Shown: one piece after another, positions 10,879 to 19,421 of the stretch
How positions within the stretch are numbered: position 1 is the first letter of the stretch
Layout of the letters: every line of letters begins with the position of its first letter
Source of the DNA: Agrobacterium tumefaciens
GTDB taxonomy: Bacteria; Pseudomonadota; Alphaproteobacteria; Rhizobiales; Rhizobiaceae
Reading direction: 5' to 3'
DNA length: 64,000 nucleotides
Assembly: GCF_009649785.1 (NCBI RefSeq)
Contig: NZ_WJOK01000006.1
Location: 186,001-250,000 of the forward strand
Program-made: the position numbers and the translations under genes
Notes under the pieces: model-generated
What the model was told of the DNA's origin: nothing
What the model saw: the letters and a program-made list of their open reading frames with translations, nothing else
Databases searched by the model: none

Positions 10879-10894
10879 GGTTTTGTACAAAACC
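10879..10894. promoter_or_regulatory. Perfect 16-bp palindrome in the receptor/importer divergent promoter
   Basis: GGTTTTGT followed by its exact reverse complement ACAAAACC with no spacer, midway between the receptor start (10777) and the binding-protein start (11000). It is a good operator candidate controlling both directions; it does not match TGA-N9-TCA. Confidence 0.55.
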
Positions 10895-10999
10895 CCGGAA
10901 ATTTCACCACTGTTGTGGCGGCATTTCCTCACCGGGGTTGACGGGGGCATGTGAAGCTGAGAGTTCAAGTCCACTTTTGAACCGTTGAGAGCTTCGCCC

Positions 11000-12010
11000 A
11001 TGCTTTTCCTGTTTCGCTGCCTCGCGCCGGCATTCGTGTTTTTTCTGTCGATGATCGTGCCGACCATTGCCTCGGCGGAAGAGGCGACGCGCTATCCCGT
11101 CGTCATCAAACACGCCTTCGGTACGACCACGATTGCGAGGAAGCCTCAGCGTGTCGCGACCGTCGCCTGGGCAAACCACGAGGTGCCGCTGGCGCTCGGC
11201 ATGGTGCCCGTCGGTTTTGCCGCTGCCAATTTCGGCGATGATGACGGTGATGGATTGCTGCCGTGGGTGGCGAAGCAGCTTTCTGAATTGGGTGCTGCAA
11301 AGCCTGTTCTGTTTGACGAGGGTGATGGTATCGATTTCGAGGCCGTGGCGGCAACGCAGCCGGATGTCATCCTCGCCGCCTATTCCGGCCTCAGCCAGTC
11401 CGACTACGATACGCTAAGCCAGATCGCACCGGTCGTTGCCTATCCCGTGTCACCGTGGGCAACCGACTGGCGCGAGATGATCCGGCTGAACAGTGCCGGG
11501 CTTGGCATGGCGCCGGAAGGTGAGGCGCTGATCAAACGCATCGAGGGTGAGATCGCGCAGGTGGTTGCCGGCCATCCGCAGCTGAAAGGCAAGTCTGCGA
11601 TGTTCGTCACCCATCTCGACGCCACCAATCTCAGTGTCGTCAATTTCTATACCGCCAATGACAGCCGGGTGAAATTTTTCACCGATCTTGGGCTGACCTC
11701 GCCGAAGAGCGTGGCGGAGGCGACGAAACCGGGGCAATTCGCCGCCGGCGTCAGCGCCGAGCGCGTCGATGCCTTCGACGATGTCGATATCGTCGTGACC
11801 TATGGCAGCCAGCCACTGCTCAAGGCGATGCGGGCCGATCCGCTGCTTGCCCGCATGCCCGCCGTTGCCGATGACGCCATCGTCATGCTGGGGCGTGATC
11901 CGCTCGGCACCGCATCTAATCCCACACCGCTGTCGATTTCCTGGGTTATGAAGGATTACGCCGATCTTCTGGCGAAAGCAGCGGATAAGTCCTCTGGTAA
12001 AGCGAAATGA
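11000..12010 (+). CDS. Siderophore ABC transporter, periplasmic binding protein (336 aa)
   Basis: Signal peptide MLFLFRCLAPAFVFFLSM ending ASA before EEATRYP, then a FecB/FhuD-type fold: KPQRVATVAWANHEVPLALG in the first lobe, PDVILAAYSGLSQSDYDTL and IAPVVAYP, and a second lobe with AFDDVDIVVTYG. There is no lipobox Cys, so it is a free periplasmic protein. A TTG at 10985 would extend it, but ATG 11000 starts the signal peptide properly. It hands ferric siderophore from the divergent receptor to the permeases; the stop overlaps the first permease start by 4 bp. Confidence 0.93.
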   Translation: MLFLFRCLAPAFVFFLSMIVPTIASAEEATRYPVVIKHAFGTTTIARKPQRVATVAWANHEVPLALGMVPVGFAAANFGDDDGDGLLPWVAKQLSELGAAKPVLFDEGDGIDFEAVAATQPDVILAAYSGLSQSDYDTLSQIAPVVAYPVSPWATDWREMIRLNSAGLGMAPEGEALIKRIEGEIAQVVAGHPQLKGKSAMFVTHLDATNLSVVNFYTANDSRVKFFTDLGLTSPKSVAEATKPGQFAAGVSAERVDAFDDVDIVVTYGSQPLLKAMRADPLLARMPAVADDAIVMLGRDPLGTASNPTPLSISWVMKDYADLLAKAADKSSGKAK

Positions 12011-13050
12011 CAATGGAAGGGCCTGCCAAAGGTCCGGCCGTACTGCAAGGTGGCCGCTCCAACCGCATGCGGACGGCATGGCTCAGCGCCGTGCTGGCGC
12101 TTCTGGCGCTGCTATGTGCGCTTTCCGTGGCGATTGGCACCCGTGACGTCACGTTCGCTGACATCACGGCAGCGCTTGGCGGTCGCGTGGAGACGGTGGC
12201 GGAAGCGGCTGTTGCGGTTCGCCTGCCGCGAACGCTGCTTGCCCTGCTGTCCGGGGCAGCGCTCGGGCTCGCTGGCGCCATCATGCAGGGCGTTACGCGC
12301 AATCCGCTTGCCGATCCCGGTATTCTTGGCGTCAATATGGGCGCATCACTTGCCGTCGTTATCGCCATCGTCTGGTTCGGCATTGCCTCGGCGCAGGCCT
12401 TTATCATCACGGCGATTGTCGGGGCGGGTGCAGCTGCAGTTTTCGTTTATGTCGTCGGCTCGCTCGGACGCGGTGGGGCAACGCCGCTGAAACTTGCTCT
12501 GGCCGGTGCCGCCACCTCTGTCGCCTTCTCCTCACTCGTCATTGCCGTCGTGCTGCCGCGCAGCGATATTGCCGGTGGCATCCGTTCCTGGCAGATCGGC
12601 GGTGTCGGTGGTGCGACCTTTGACCGGATTGAGACCGTGCTGCCGTTTCTTGCCGCCGGTTTTGCCATCAGCCTTCTTTCGGCACGCAAGCTGAATTCTC
12701 TGGCGCTTGGTGATGAGTTGGCCGCCGGTCTTGGCGAGAATGTCGTGGTTGCGAGAGCCATTTCATCCTTTGGAGCTATCCTCCTCTGCGGCGCGGCGAC
12801 TGCCATCTGCGGGCCAATCGGTTTCGTTGGGCTGGTCGTTCCGCATCTCTGCCGCCTGCTCGTTGGCGTCGACAATCGCTGGCTTCTGCCATTTTCCGCG
12901 CTCGGCGGCGCCTGTCTGCTGCTTGCGGCCGATATTGTCGGGCGCATCGTGGCGCGGCCGTCCGAACTCGATGTCGGTATTGTCACCGCCCTTGTCGGCG
13001 CACCTTTCTTCATCTGGATCGTCAGACGTCAGCGGGTACGCGAACTGTGA
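12007..13050 (+). CDS. FecCD-family siderophore ABC permease (347 aa)
   Basis: A typical FecCD permease with about ten membrane helices. It shows VRLPRTLLALLSGAALGLAG followed by MQGVTRNPLADPGILGVN near the N-terminus and the ATPase-contact part CGPIGFVGLVVPHLCRLLVG near the C-terminus. It pairs with the next gene to form a heterodimeric inner-membrane channel. Overlaps of 4 bp on both sides show translational coupling in the operon. Confidence 0.95.
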   Translation: MTMEGPAKGPAVLQGGRSNRMRTAWLSAVLALLALLCALSVAIGTRDVTFADITAALGGRVETVAEAAVAVRLPRTLLALLSGAALGLAGAIMQGVTRNPLADPGILGVNMGASLAVVIAIVWFGIASAQAFIITAIVGAGAAAVFVYVVGSLGRGGATPLKLALAGAATSVAFSSLVIAVVLPRSDIAGGIRSWQIGGVGGATFDRIETVLPFLAAGFAISLLSARKLNSLALGDELAAGLGENVVVARAISSFGAILLCGAATAICGPIGFVGLVVPHLCRLLVGVDNRWLLPFSALGGACLLLAADIVGRIVARPSELDVGIVTALVGAPFFIWIVRRQRVREL

Positions 13051-14087
13051 ACATGCACACGTCCGTCATGGAAACATTGCTTTCCAATCGTCACGACCGC
13101 CAGCGCCGGCGTCGCCTTGTCATTGCAGCCCTTTCAGCTCTTTTGATCGCGGTTTTCGCATTGACGCTGATGCTGGGACAATCCTTCACGCCGCCCGGTG
13201 ACGTCCTGCGGGTGCTGCTCGGAGAGGACATTGCCGGCGTCACTTTCACGGTCGGGCAGTTGCGCCTGCCACGCGCGCTGCTTTCCGTTCTCGCGGGACT
13301 GAGCTTCGGGCTGGGTGGTGTCGCCTTCCAGATCATGCTGCGCAACCCGCTTGCCAGCCCTGACATTATCGGCATCAGTTCCGGCGCAAGCGTGGCAGCG
13401 GTGTTTGCCATCGTCGTCCTGCATCTGAGTGGACCGCTTGTTTCTGTTTTCGCCGTCGTCGCCGGGCTTGGCGTCGCATTGCTGGTCTATCTGCTGTCCT
13501 TCCGCAACGGGGTTGCCGGAACGCGGCTGATCCTTGTCGGCATCGGCGTTTCGGCCATGCTCGAAAGTTTCATCGCCTATATCCTGTCCGTTGCACCGGC
13601 CTGGACGCTGCAGGAGGCGATGCGCTGGCTGACGGGCAGCGTCAACGGCGCAAAACTTGCCCAGACGCTGCCGCTCTTCGTCGCGCTCATCCTCTTTGGC
13701 GGCCTGCTGCTCAGTCGCGCGCGCGATCTCGAGGCATTGAGGCTTGGCGATGATACGGCCGCGGCGCTTGGGGTCCAGGTGGGGAGAACGCGCATTATCG
13801 TGATTATCGCCGCCGTCGGCATGATCGCCTTTGCCACGGCAGTGTCGGGGCCGATTGCTTTCGTCGCCTTTCTGTCCGGGCCGATTGCCGCGCGTATCGT
13901 TGGCAGCAATGGGTCGCTGCTCATTCCGGCTGCGCTCGTTGGGGCAGCCTTGGTGCTGGTGGGCGATTATTGCGGCCAGTTCCTGCTGCCTGGCCGTTAC
14001 CCGGTCGGCGTCGTCACCGGCGCGCTCGGCGCGCCCTATCTGATCTACCTTATCGTGCGGGTGAACCGCAGCGGAGGCTCGTTATGA
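13047..14087 (+). CDS. FecCD-family siderophore ABC permease, second subunit (346 aa)
   Basis: It has the same fold as the upstream permease: QLRLPRALLSVLAGLSFGLG, then MLRNPLASPDIIGISSGA, and VSGPIAFVAFLSGPIAARI near the ATPase interface. The start is GTG at 13047 overlapping the upstream TGA; ATG at 13053 is an alternative that removes two residues. It ends four bases into the ATPase gene. Confidence 0.95.
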   Translation: MNMHTSVMETLLSNRHDRQRRRRLVIAALSALLIAVFALTLMLGQSFTPPGDVLRVLLGEDIAGVTFTVGQLRLPRALLSVLAGLSFGLGGVAFQIMLRNPLASPDIIGISSGASVAAVFAIVVLHLSGPLVSVFAVVAGLGVALLVYLLSFRNGVAGTRLILVGIGVSAMLESFIAYILSVAPAWTLQEAMRWLTGSVNGAKLAQTLPLFVALILFGGLLLSRARDLEALRLGDDTAAALGVQVGRTRIIVIIAAVGMIAFATAVSGPIAFVAFLSGPIAARIVGSNGSLLIPAALVGAALVLVGDYCGQFLLPGRYPVGVVTGALGAPYLIYLIVRVNRSGGSL

Positions 14088-14896
14088 CCAGCCACTCCCT
14101 TTCCGTGAACCGTCTTTCGGCCGGATACGGTGAAAACCTCATCATCGAAGGGCTGGATCTTGTCGTTCCGCGCGGACGGATCACCGTCATCGTCGGTGCC
14201 AATGCCTGCGGCAAGTCCACGCTTCTTCGCAGCATGTCGCGGCTTATCTCTCCCCGCGCCGGTCAGGTCCTGCTCGACGGAAAGTCGATCCACCGTCTTC
14301 CCTCGCGCGAACTTGCAAGACGGATGGGTCTTTTGCCGCAGTCACCGATTGCGCCCGAGGGCATTGTCGTTGCCGATCTGGTCAGCCGCGGCCGGCATCC
14401 CCATCACGGCCTTTTCGCGCGGTGGTCGCGCCAGGATGATGAGGCCGTGGCCGCAGCCCTCGTCGCCACCGATACGATGGAACTTGCCGAGCGGCCGGTG
14501 GACGAACTCTCCGGCGGGCAACGGCAACGCGTATGGATCGCCATGGCGCTCGCCCAGGAGACCGAGATATTGCTGCTCGACGAACCCACCACCTTCCTCG
14601 ACATCAGCCATCAGGTGGAAGTGCTGGATCTTCTGACGGACCTCAACCAGGCCCGTCAGACCACCATCGTCATGGTGCTGCACGATCTCAATCTCGCGGC
14701 GCGCTACGCTGATCATCTGGTCGCCATGACCGGTGGAAAGCTACATATCTGCGGCACGCCGGAGGAGGTGCTGACGGAAGAAAACGTGCGGCACGTCTTC
14801 GGCATAGAAAGCCGTGTCATCGAAGACCCGACGTCTGGCAAACCAATGATGCTGCCGATCGGGCGGCACAGGACGGCGGCGCAACGGCCGCAATAA
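14084..14896 (+). CDS. Siderophore ABC transporter ATPase (270 aa)
   Basis: FecE/FhuC-type ATPase with Walker A GANACGKST, signature LSGGQRQR, Walker B ILLLDEPTTFLD and switch His in VLHDLNLA. The reading frame is open to 13970, but MTSHSLSVNRL at 14084 has GCGGAGG upstream and overlaps the permease stop as ATGA. It energises the siderophore importer from the cytoplasm. It converges with the HxlR gene five bases away. Confidence 0.95.
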   Translation: MTSHSLSVNRLSAGYGENLIIEGLDLVVPRGRITVIVGANACGKSTLLRSMSRLISPRAGQVLLDGKSIHRLPSRELARRMGLLPQSPIAPEGIVVADLVSRGRHPHHGLFARWSRQDDEAVAAALVATDTMELAERPVDELSGGQRQRVWIAMALAQETEILLLDEPTTFLDISHQVEVLDLLTDLNQARQTTIVMVLHDLNLAARYADHLVAMTGGKLHICGTPEEVLTEENVRHVFGIESRVIEDPTSGKPMMLPIGRHRTAAQRPQ

Positions 14897-14901
14897 TCCA
14901 T

Positions 14902-15294
14902 CTATTTTTGCGGTGACCGTCTGCGTCCACGGGTGGTGGTTTTAACCGGAACGCTCGCGCCGTACTCGTTCCACCATGCCATCAATGCCTCCATGGTCGG
15001 GCCAAGTCCTTTCGCCTTTGCCGTAATTTCATATTCCACGCGTGGCGGAACCTCTGCAAAGACGGTGCGAGATACCAGTCCATCGGCCTCGAGCTCACGC
15101 AATTGAGAGGTCAACATGTGCTGTGTGATGCCGGGAATGGCTTTGCGCAGCTCGTTGAAACGATAGATCCGCTGGTTCAGAAGCCACATGATTTCGAGCT
15201 TCCACTTGCCGGAAAGCAGCGCGAAAGCGCGACGCATTTCCTCGTGCATGTTAATGGCTTCACCGCCATTGGTCTGGTTTTCCATACTTACCAC
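14902..15294 (-). CDS. HxlR-family transcriptional regulator (130 aa)
   Basis: A small winged-helix protein with the HxlR signature: LLSGKWKLEIMWLL, RFNELRKAIPGITQHMLTSQ, then LEADGLVSRTVFAEVPPRVE. HxlR proteins often sense redox or electrophile stress and sit beside the oxidoreductase genes they control. Here the divergent neighbours are a DoxX-like membrane protein and an SDR. Met4 or Met16 could be the true start. No conserved Cys is seen in the recognition region, so a thiol switch is not supported. Confidence 0.9.
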   Translation of the reverse strand: MVSMENQTNGGEAINMHEEMRRAFALLSGKWKLEIMWLLNQRIYRFNELRKAIPGITQHMLTSQLRELEADGLVSRTVFAEVPPRVEYEITAKAKGLGPTMEALMAWWNEYGASVPVKTTTRGRRRSPQK

Positions 15295-15438
15295 GCCAAA
15301 TTCATCCTACTTGCGCATATTCATTCAATAGCACATTTTCCATGTGAACGCCGGATCATGAGCCCCAAGCTGTTCCGGAACAACGAAAATATTGAACAAA
15401 TCAAGCTGCCGAAGACATTCGGCGGCAATGGATATCCC

Positions 15439-15828
15439 ATGTCTTCATTCTACATCTACTGGGTCGCAACAACCCTTCTCCTCCTGCTCTATCTGGCGTC
15501 GGCAGTCACCTACGTCGTCAAATCCGACTGGGTGAGGGAGACGATAACCGGCTTCGGTTACCCTGCATACCTTGTGCCTCTTCTGACGGCGGTGAAGATT
15601 GCCGCCGTCATCGCCATCCTTGCGCGGTTCAACGTCGCCATCAGCGATCTGGCGTATGCGGGGGTACTGTTTCACCTGCTGCTGTCCGGCCTTGCACATA
15701 TCGGCGTCCGCAAACCTGCCGGCGCACTGCCTGCCGCCATCGGCCTCGGGCTGCTCGTCGTTTCCTTCGCCATGCAGAACGCTGCACGCGAAGTCCCATC
15801 CCCCTATGCCCTTGCACGGCAGCTCTGA
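15439..15828 (+). CDS. DoxX-like four-helix membrane protein (129 aa)
   Basis: Starting from MSSFYIYWVATTLLLLLYL, four hydrophobic helices alternate with short loops; the pattern GFGYPAYLVPLLTAVKIAAV is typical of DoxX-like proteins. Its function is not well defined; relatives act in membrane redox or quinone-linked stress responses. An upstream in-frame ATG at 15358 would add 27 polar residues and has no better ribosome site. It is divergent from HxlR and 26 bp upstream of the SDR, so probably co-transcribed and HxlR-controlled. Confidence 0.8.
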   Translation: MSSFYIYWVATTLLLLLYLASAVTYVVKSDWVRETITGFGYPAYLVPLLTAVKIAAVIAILARFNVAISDLAYAGVLFHLLLSGLAHIGVRKPAGALPAAIGLGLLVVSFAMQNAAREVPSPYALARQL

Positions 15829-15854
15829 CGCATTCATCACGAAAGGAAATCAAA

Positions 15855-16598
15855 ATGGGAAAACTGACCGGAAAAGTAGCCATCGTGGCGGGCGCAGGCA
15901 GAGGGATTGGCCGTGCGACGGCAGAACTCTTTGCAAGGGAGGGCGCCAAGGTCGTGGTATTGTCCTTGACGCCTGCAAATGTGGACGCGGTCGTCAGTCA
16001 GATACAATCCAGTGGTGGCACCGCGCTCGGCATCGTCTGTGATCTTGGCGATGGCCAACAGATCACCCGGGCTGTGGCTGAGGCAGCGGAGGTATTTGGC
16101 GGCATCGACATTCTCGTGAACGTCGCGTTCGATCCGACTGTCGTCCACTCCCCGATCCTCGAGCTGACAGTCGAGCAACTGCAACGAAACCTCGATATGG
16201 GGCCGATCGCCTATCTTCGCATGATGCAGGCTTGTTATCCGTACTTGAAGGCCAGTGGCGAGGGCCGGATCATTAATTTCGCGTCGCTGGCCGGTATTCT
16301 CGGCATGTCGCCGTATGGACCTTACAATCTTGCAAAGGAGGCCGTCCGCGCCCTGACGAGATCTGCTGCGCGCGAATGGGGTCCTGACAATATCACCGTG
16401 AACAACCTGCTTCCCGTTGCCGACACCTGGGGTGCGGGCGTCGACGCTCCTGCTCCCACGAATGCCCTTGGTCGTTACGGTTCCCCTGAAGAGGATGTCG
16501 CTCCGGTCGCTCTTTTCCTCGCAAGCAGCGATTCGAGGTTCATTACAGGCTCGAGCCTGACCCCCGACGGCGGCCAGATTATCGACAGCGCCCGCTAA
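15855..16598 (+). CDS. Short-chain dehydrogenase/reductase (247 aa)
   Basis: Classical SDR: cofactor loop VAGAGRGIGRATAEL, ADP-contact CDLGDG, Ser in INFASLAG and catalytic YNLAK (Tyr-x3-Lys), C-terminal SLTPDGGQII. The TGxxxGxG motif is changed to AGAGRGIG, a common variant. After the cofactor loop there is no acidic residue at the end of beta-2, so NADP(H) is likelier than NAD(H). The ribosome site AAAGGAAAT precedes ATG by 4-5 nt. Substrate unknown; the HxlR/DoxX neighbours suggest detoxification of a reactive carbonyl or quinone. Confidence 0.92.
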   Translation: MGKLTGKVAIVAGAGRGIGRATAELFAREGAKVVVLSLTPANVDAVVSQIQSSGGTALGIVCDLGDGQQITRAVAEAAEVFGGIDILVNVAFDPTVVHSPILELTVEQLQRNLDMGPIAYLRMMQACYPYLKASGEGRIINFASLAGILGMSPYGPYNLAKEAVRALTRSAAREWGPDNITVNNLLPVADTWGAGVDAPAPTNALGRYGSPEEDVAPVALFLASSDSRFITGSSLTPDGGQIIDSAR

Positions 16599-16685
16599 CG
16601 CCCCGTTGGAGTGCCGGGCAAACAGGCCGGCACTTCGCTCCGTTGTCTCTTCTGCCGCTCCTGATTTGCACCTGCCGGGCAGAAC

Positions 16686-17561
16686 TCAAGGCCATGCGGC
16701 ATAGGACGGCGGTGCTACGTTCTGTATGCGCACCGCCGTTCGCCGGAAACGGCCGGGAGACGTGCCTTCATTGCGGCTGAAGAAGCGGTTGAAATACCCA
16801 GGATCCTGAAATCCCAATCGAAACGCAATTTCAGCGACTTGCAGTGAAGAGTTGAGAAGAAGGTCGCGCGCTTCGGAAAGCAGTTCGCGGTGAATATAGG
16901 CCTGTGGTGAAAGCCCCGTTGCCTTGCGCACCACAAATCCAAGACGTTCACGGTTGACGCCGAGTTGACCCGCATAGTCTTCCACGCCCCATTGGTCGCG
17001 TTTGTGCTGACTGACAAGTAGCACAAACCGCTCCGTAAGGCTGCCTGCGGTGGAAGCCGCGCCCGCGACGTCGGCCATGGCATGCTGGCAGATGCGGATA
17101 AGGGTGACGGATAACAGGCTGGCGATAATCGTATCCGATCCTGTCGATGACCGGAAACTCTCATCCGCGATGGTGTCGAGATAACCCGCCAGTTCCTGGC
17201 TGTCCTTTTCAGCCAACGTCCGGGTCAGAACGCGCTGCAATGTGCTGCGCACCATGATTGCGCTCGTTCCGGTTGGCATGGCATGCGCAAGGCCGATTTC
17301 AGTCGTTTTCAGCAGTGATCCGCGGCTTCCGGCATTCAGCCGCAGGCGGCCGGCGGGGCCGGAGGCAGGCAGCCAGGCCAGCCCCGGCGCGGTAACCACA
17401 AGTGTCTTTTCGCCCTGAATGATCTCCGCTTCACCGGCTGAGACGAGGACAAAATGGGCTGCGCCCTGTTCCAGCTTGAACTCCGACACGCGCAGGGACG
17501 AAGTCAGCATGCGCGCCGTCGTTTCGATCCTGTTAGCAGCTATCTGTCCGTGACGCGGCAT
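16686..17561 (-). CDS. AraC-family regulator divergent from aldehyde dehydrogenase (291 aa)
   Basis: A cupin-like sensor half (residues 20-110) is followed by the double HTH in the last 100 residues: WGVEDYAGQLGVNRERLGFV and LQVAEIAFRLGFQDPGYFNR with FFSRNEGTSPGRFRR. It is probably an activator of the divergent aldehyde dehydrogenase; the intergenic region holds a near-perfect palindrome at 17582-17602. The start codon is only 20 bp from that palindrome, so autorepression is plausible. The effector is unknown, maybe an aromatic aldehyde or acid. Confidence 0.88.
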   Translation of the reverse strand: MPRHGQIAANRIETTARMLTSSLRVSEFKLEQGAAHFVLVSAGEAEIIQGEKTLVVTAPGLAWLPASGPAGRLRLNAGSRGSLLKTTEIGLAHAMPTGTSAIMVRSTLQRVLTRTLAEKDSQELAGYLDTIADESFRSSTGSDTIIASLLSVTLIRICQHAMADVAGAASTAGSLTERFVLLVSQHKRDQWGVEDYAGQLGVNRERLGFVVRKATGLSPQAYIHRELLSEARDLLLNSSLQVAEIAFRLGFQDPGYFNRFFSRNEGTSPGRFRRTAVRIQNVAPPSYAAWP

Positions 17562-17581
17562 TCACCCTCCAAAAGTACAAT

Positions 17582-17602
17582 AATGCACTACATTAGTGCA
17601 TT
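17582..17602. promoter_or_regulatory. 21-bp palindromic operator between AraC and dehydrogenase genes
   Basis: Arms AATGCACTA and TAGTGCATT (9 bp each, exact) around the 3-bp centre CAT. Position and symmetry suit a dimeric regulator controlling both directions. AraC proteins usually bind direct repeats, so another regulator (MarR or TetR type) encoded elsewhere could be the ligand. Confidence 0.55.
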
Positions 17603-17693
17603 TTATATGCGCCTGTCGTTGCTAAACTTCCATCAGCGCAGGGAAGCCTTGAGGAGAATGGTAATCCCGCTACTGCGCCGATGGAGGAAAATC

Positions 17694-17891
17694 ATGAATG
17701 GTATGAAGCGCAGAACGCTGTCCTGCCTTGCGCTGGCGCAACAGGGTGTTCGCGGTAGCTTTGCCCTTGTCGATCGCGATTATCTGCTGGAAGCCGGAAG
17801 GATCGCAGGGGCGGGGACGGCAGCAGCCCTTTCCTCCCGTCCCACCTTGCAACGGGCGTTTTTCGGCGGTGCCGCCGCCACCATTTTCTGA
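17694..17891 (+). CDS. Possible leader ORF before the aldehyde dehydrogenase (65 aa)
   Basis: An ATG preceded by GGAGGAAA at ideal spacing opens a frame beginning MNGMKRRTLSCLALAQQGVR that ends 16 bp before the dehydrogenase start. No domain or family is recognised, and the C-terminal half (Ala, Gly, Ser and Arg rich) could be chance reading of GC-rich DNA. It may be a small protein, a leader peptide, or a decayed gene whose ribosome site persists. Confidence 0.35.
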   Translation: MNGMKRRTLSCLALAQQGVRGSFALVDRDYLLEAGRIAGAGTAAALSSRPTLQRAFFGGAAATIF

Positions 17892-17907
17892 ATTCAGGAG
17901 GAAGACC

Positions 17908-19359
17908 ATGCAGACTGTCAATCTTTTCATCGGTGGCGACCATTGCCCGGCCGCAAACGGCAAGCGTTTCGAGCGCAACAATCCGATTACCGGGGACCTG
18001 GCAACCAGTGCGGCGGCGGCAACGCCTGAGGATGCCACACGTGCGGCCGATGCCGCAGCCGCAGCCTTTCCCGTCTGGTCGGCAACGCCGCCCGGCGAAC
18101 GCCGTCGCCTGCTTCTTGCCGCGGCGCAGGCGCTCCGCGATGCCGGGCCGCAGATTACGCTGGCGATGAAAGAGGAGATTGGCGCGACGGATGCCTGGGC
18201 CGGTTTCAACGTGATGCTGGCCAGCGACATGCTGGTCGAGGCGGCCAGCCTGACGACCCAGATAAAGGGCGAAATCATTCCCTCCAACCGCCCGGGAACC
18301 ACGGCGATGGCACTTCGCCAGCCGGCAGGCGTGGTTCTGTCCATCGCGCCATGGAATGCACCGGTCATTCTCGGCGTACGCTCCATCGCCACGCCACTTG
18401 CCTGTGGCAACACCGTGGTGATGAAGACCTCGGAGCTTTGCCCGCGCACCCATGCGCTGATCATCGAGGCCGTCGCTTCGGCAGGTCTGCCGAAAGGTGT
18501 GCTGAACGCCGTCTCCAACGCGCCGGAAGATGCGGCGAAAATCGTTGAAACACTGATCGCCCATCCGGCTGTCAGAAGGGTGAATTTCACCGGTTCGACC
18601 CGCGTCGGTCGTGTCATCGCGGAAACGGCGGGCCGTTACCTGAAGCCAGCGCTTCTGGAGCTTGGCGGCAAGGCACCCTTCATCGTGCTTGATGATGCCG
18701 ATATCGATGCGGCAGTGGCTGCGGCCGCCTTTGGCGCTTACATGAACCAGGGCCAGATCTGCATGTCGACGGAACGCATCATTGTACTCGACAGCGTTGC
18801 CGACACCTTTGTCGAGGCCTTTGCCAAAAAAGCGACGAGCCTGAAGGCTGGAGACCCTCGCGAGGGAAAAATGCCGCTTGGCTCCTTGGTCAGCGCCGAG
18901 GCCGCGTCCCGCATCCGGGCGCTGGTGGATGACGCCGTTGCCAAAGGCGCACGCCTTGTGGCGGGCGGAGGCGGCAATGGTACCATGCTGGATGCGCTTG
19001 CCGTCGATGGCGTGACCTCTGCGATGCGGCTCTATTCCGAAGAAAGCTTCGGCCCGGTCGTTTCCATCATTCGCGCCGGCAGCGTCGATGAGGCAGTCAG
19101 TATCGCCAACGAAACCGAGTTTGGTCTTTCCGCTGCTGTTTTCGGCAGGGATCAGGCAAAAGCACTCGCGGTAGCCGGACGAATCGAAAGCGGCATATGC
19201 CACATCAACGGACCCACCGTTCACGACGAGGCGCAGATGCCGTTCGGTGGGGTGAAGGCCTCCGGTTACGGCCGTTTCGGCGGCACGGCGGGCATTGCGG
19301 AATTCACCGAACTGCGATGGGTCACGCTGCAGGACGGACCGTTGCATTACCCGATTTAA
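17908..19359 (+). CDS. NAD(P)-dependent aldehyde dehydrogenase, vanillin/salicylaldehyde type (483 aa)
   Basis: Complete ALDH: cofactor region VVLSIAPWNAPVILGVRS, NFTGSTRVGR, general base Glu251 in LELGGKAPFIV, catalytic Cys285 in NQGQICMSTER and C-terminal MPFGGVKASGYGRFGG. The segment HINGPTVHDEAQMPFGGV resembles vanillin and salicylaldehyde dehydrogenases, so an aromatic aldehyde is the likely substrate; this is inference. AGGAGGAAG precedes the ATG. Transcription probably starts at the divergent AraC promoter region and ends in the stem-loop at 19370-19421. Confidence 0.92.
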   Translation: MQTVNLFIGGDHCPAANGKRFERNNPITGDLATSAAAATPEDATRAADAAAAAFPVWSATPPGERRRLLLAAAQALRDAGPQITLAMKEEIGATDAWAGFNVMLASDMLVEAASLTTQIKGEIIPSNRPGTTAMALRQPAGVVLSIAPWNAPVILGVRSIATPLACGNTVVMKTSELCPRTHALIIEAVASAGLPKGVLNAVSNAPEDAAKIVETLIAHPAVRRVNFTGSTRVGRVIAETAGRYLKPALLELGGKAPFIVLDDADIDAAVAAAAFGAYMNQGQICMSTERIIVLDSVADTFVEAFAKKATSLKAGDPREGKMPLGSLVSAEAASRIRALVDDAVAKGARLVAGGGGNGTMLDALAVDGVTSAMRLYSEESFGPVVSIIRAGSVDEAVSIANETEFGLSAAVFGRDQAKALAVAGRIESGICHINGPTVHDEAQMPFGGVKASGYGRFGGTAGIAEFTELRWVTLQDGPLHYPI

Positions 19360-19369
19360 GCCGGAAGCA

Positions 19370-19421
19370 TCACCGGCTGGCTGGTCACGTCAACGCTTCT
19401 CGTCGATCAGCCAGCCGGTGA
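19370..19421. terminator. Stem-loop terminating the dehydrogenase and overlapping lysR 3' end
   Basis: Exact 14-bp arms TCACCGGCTGGCTG and CAGCCAGCCGGTGA with a 24-nt loop, followed by GTTTTC. The right arm is also coding sequence for the last residues of the LysR protein on the other strand. Confidence 0.6.

Noticed and set aside
17692-19347. 551-codon open frame on the minus strand across the aldehyde dehydrogenase
   Set aside because: Complementary to conserved catalytic motifs of the dehydrogenase; composition (many Arg, His, Gly) is typical of antisense frames.
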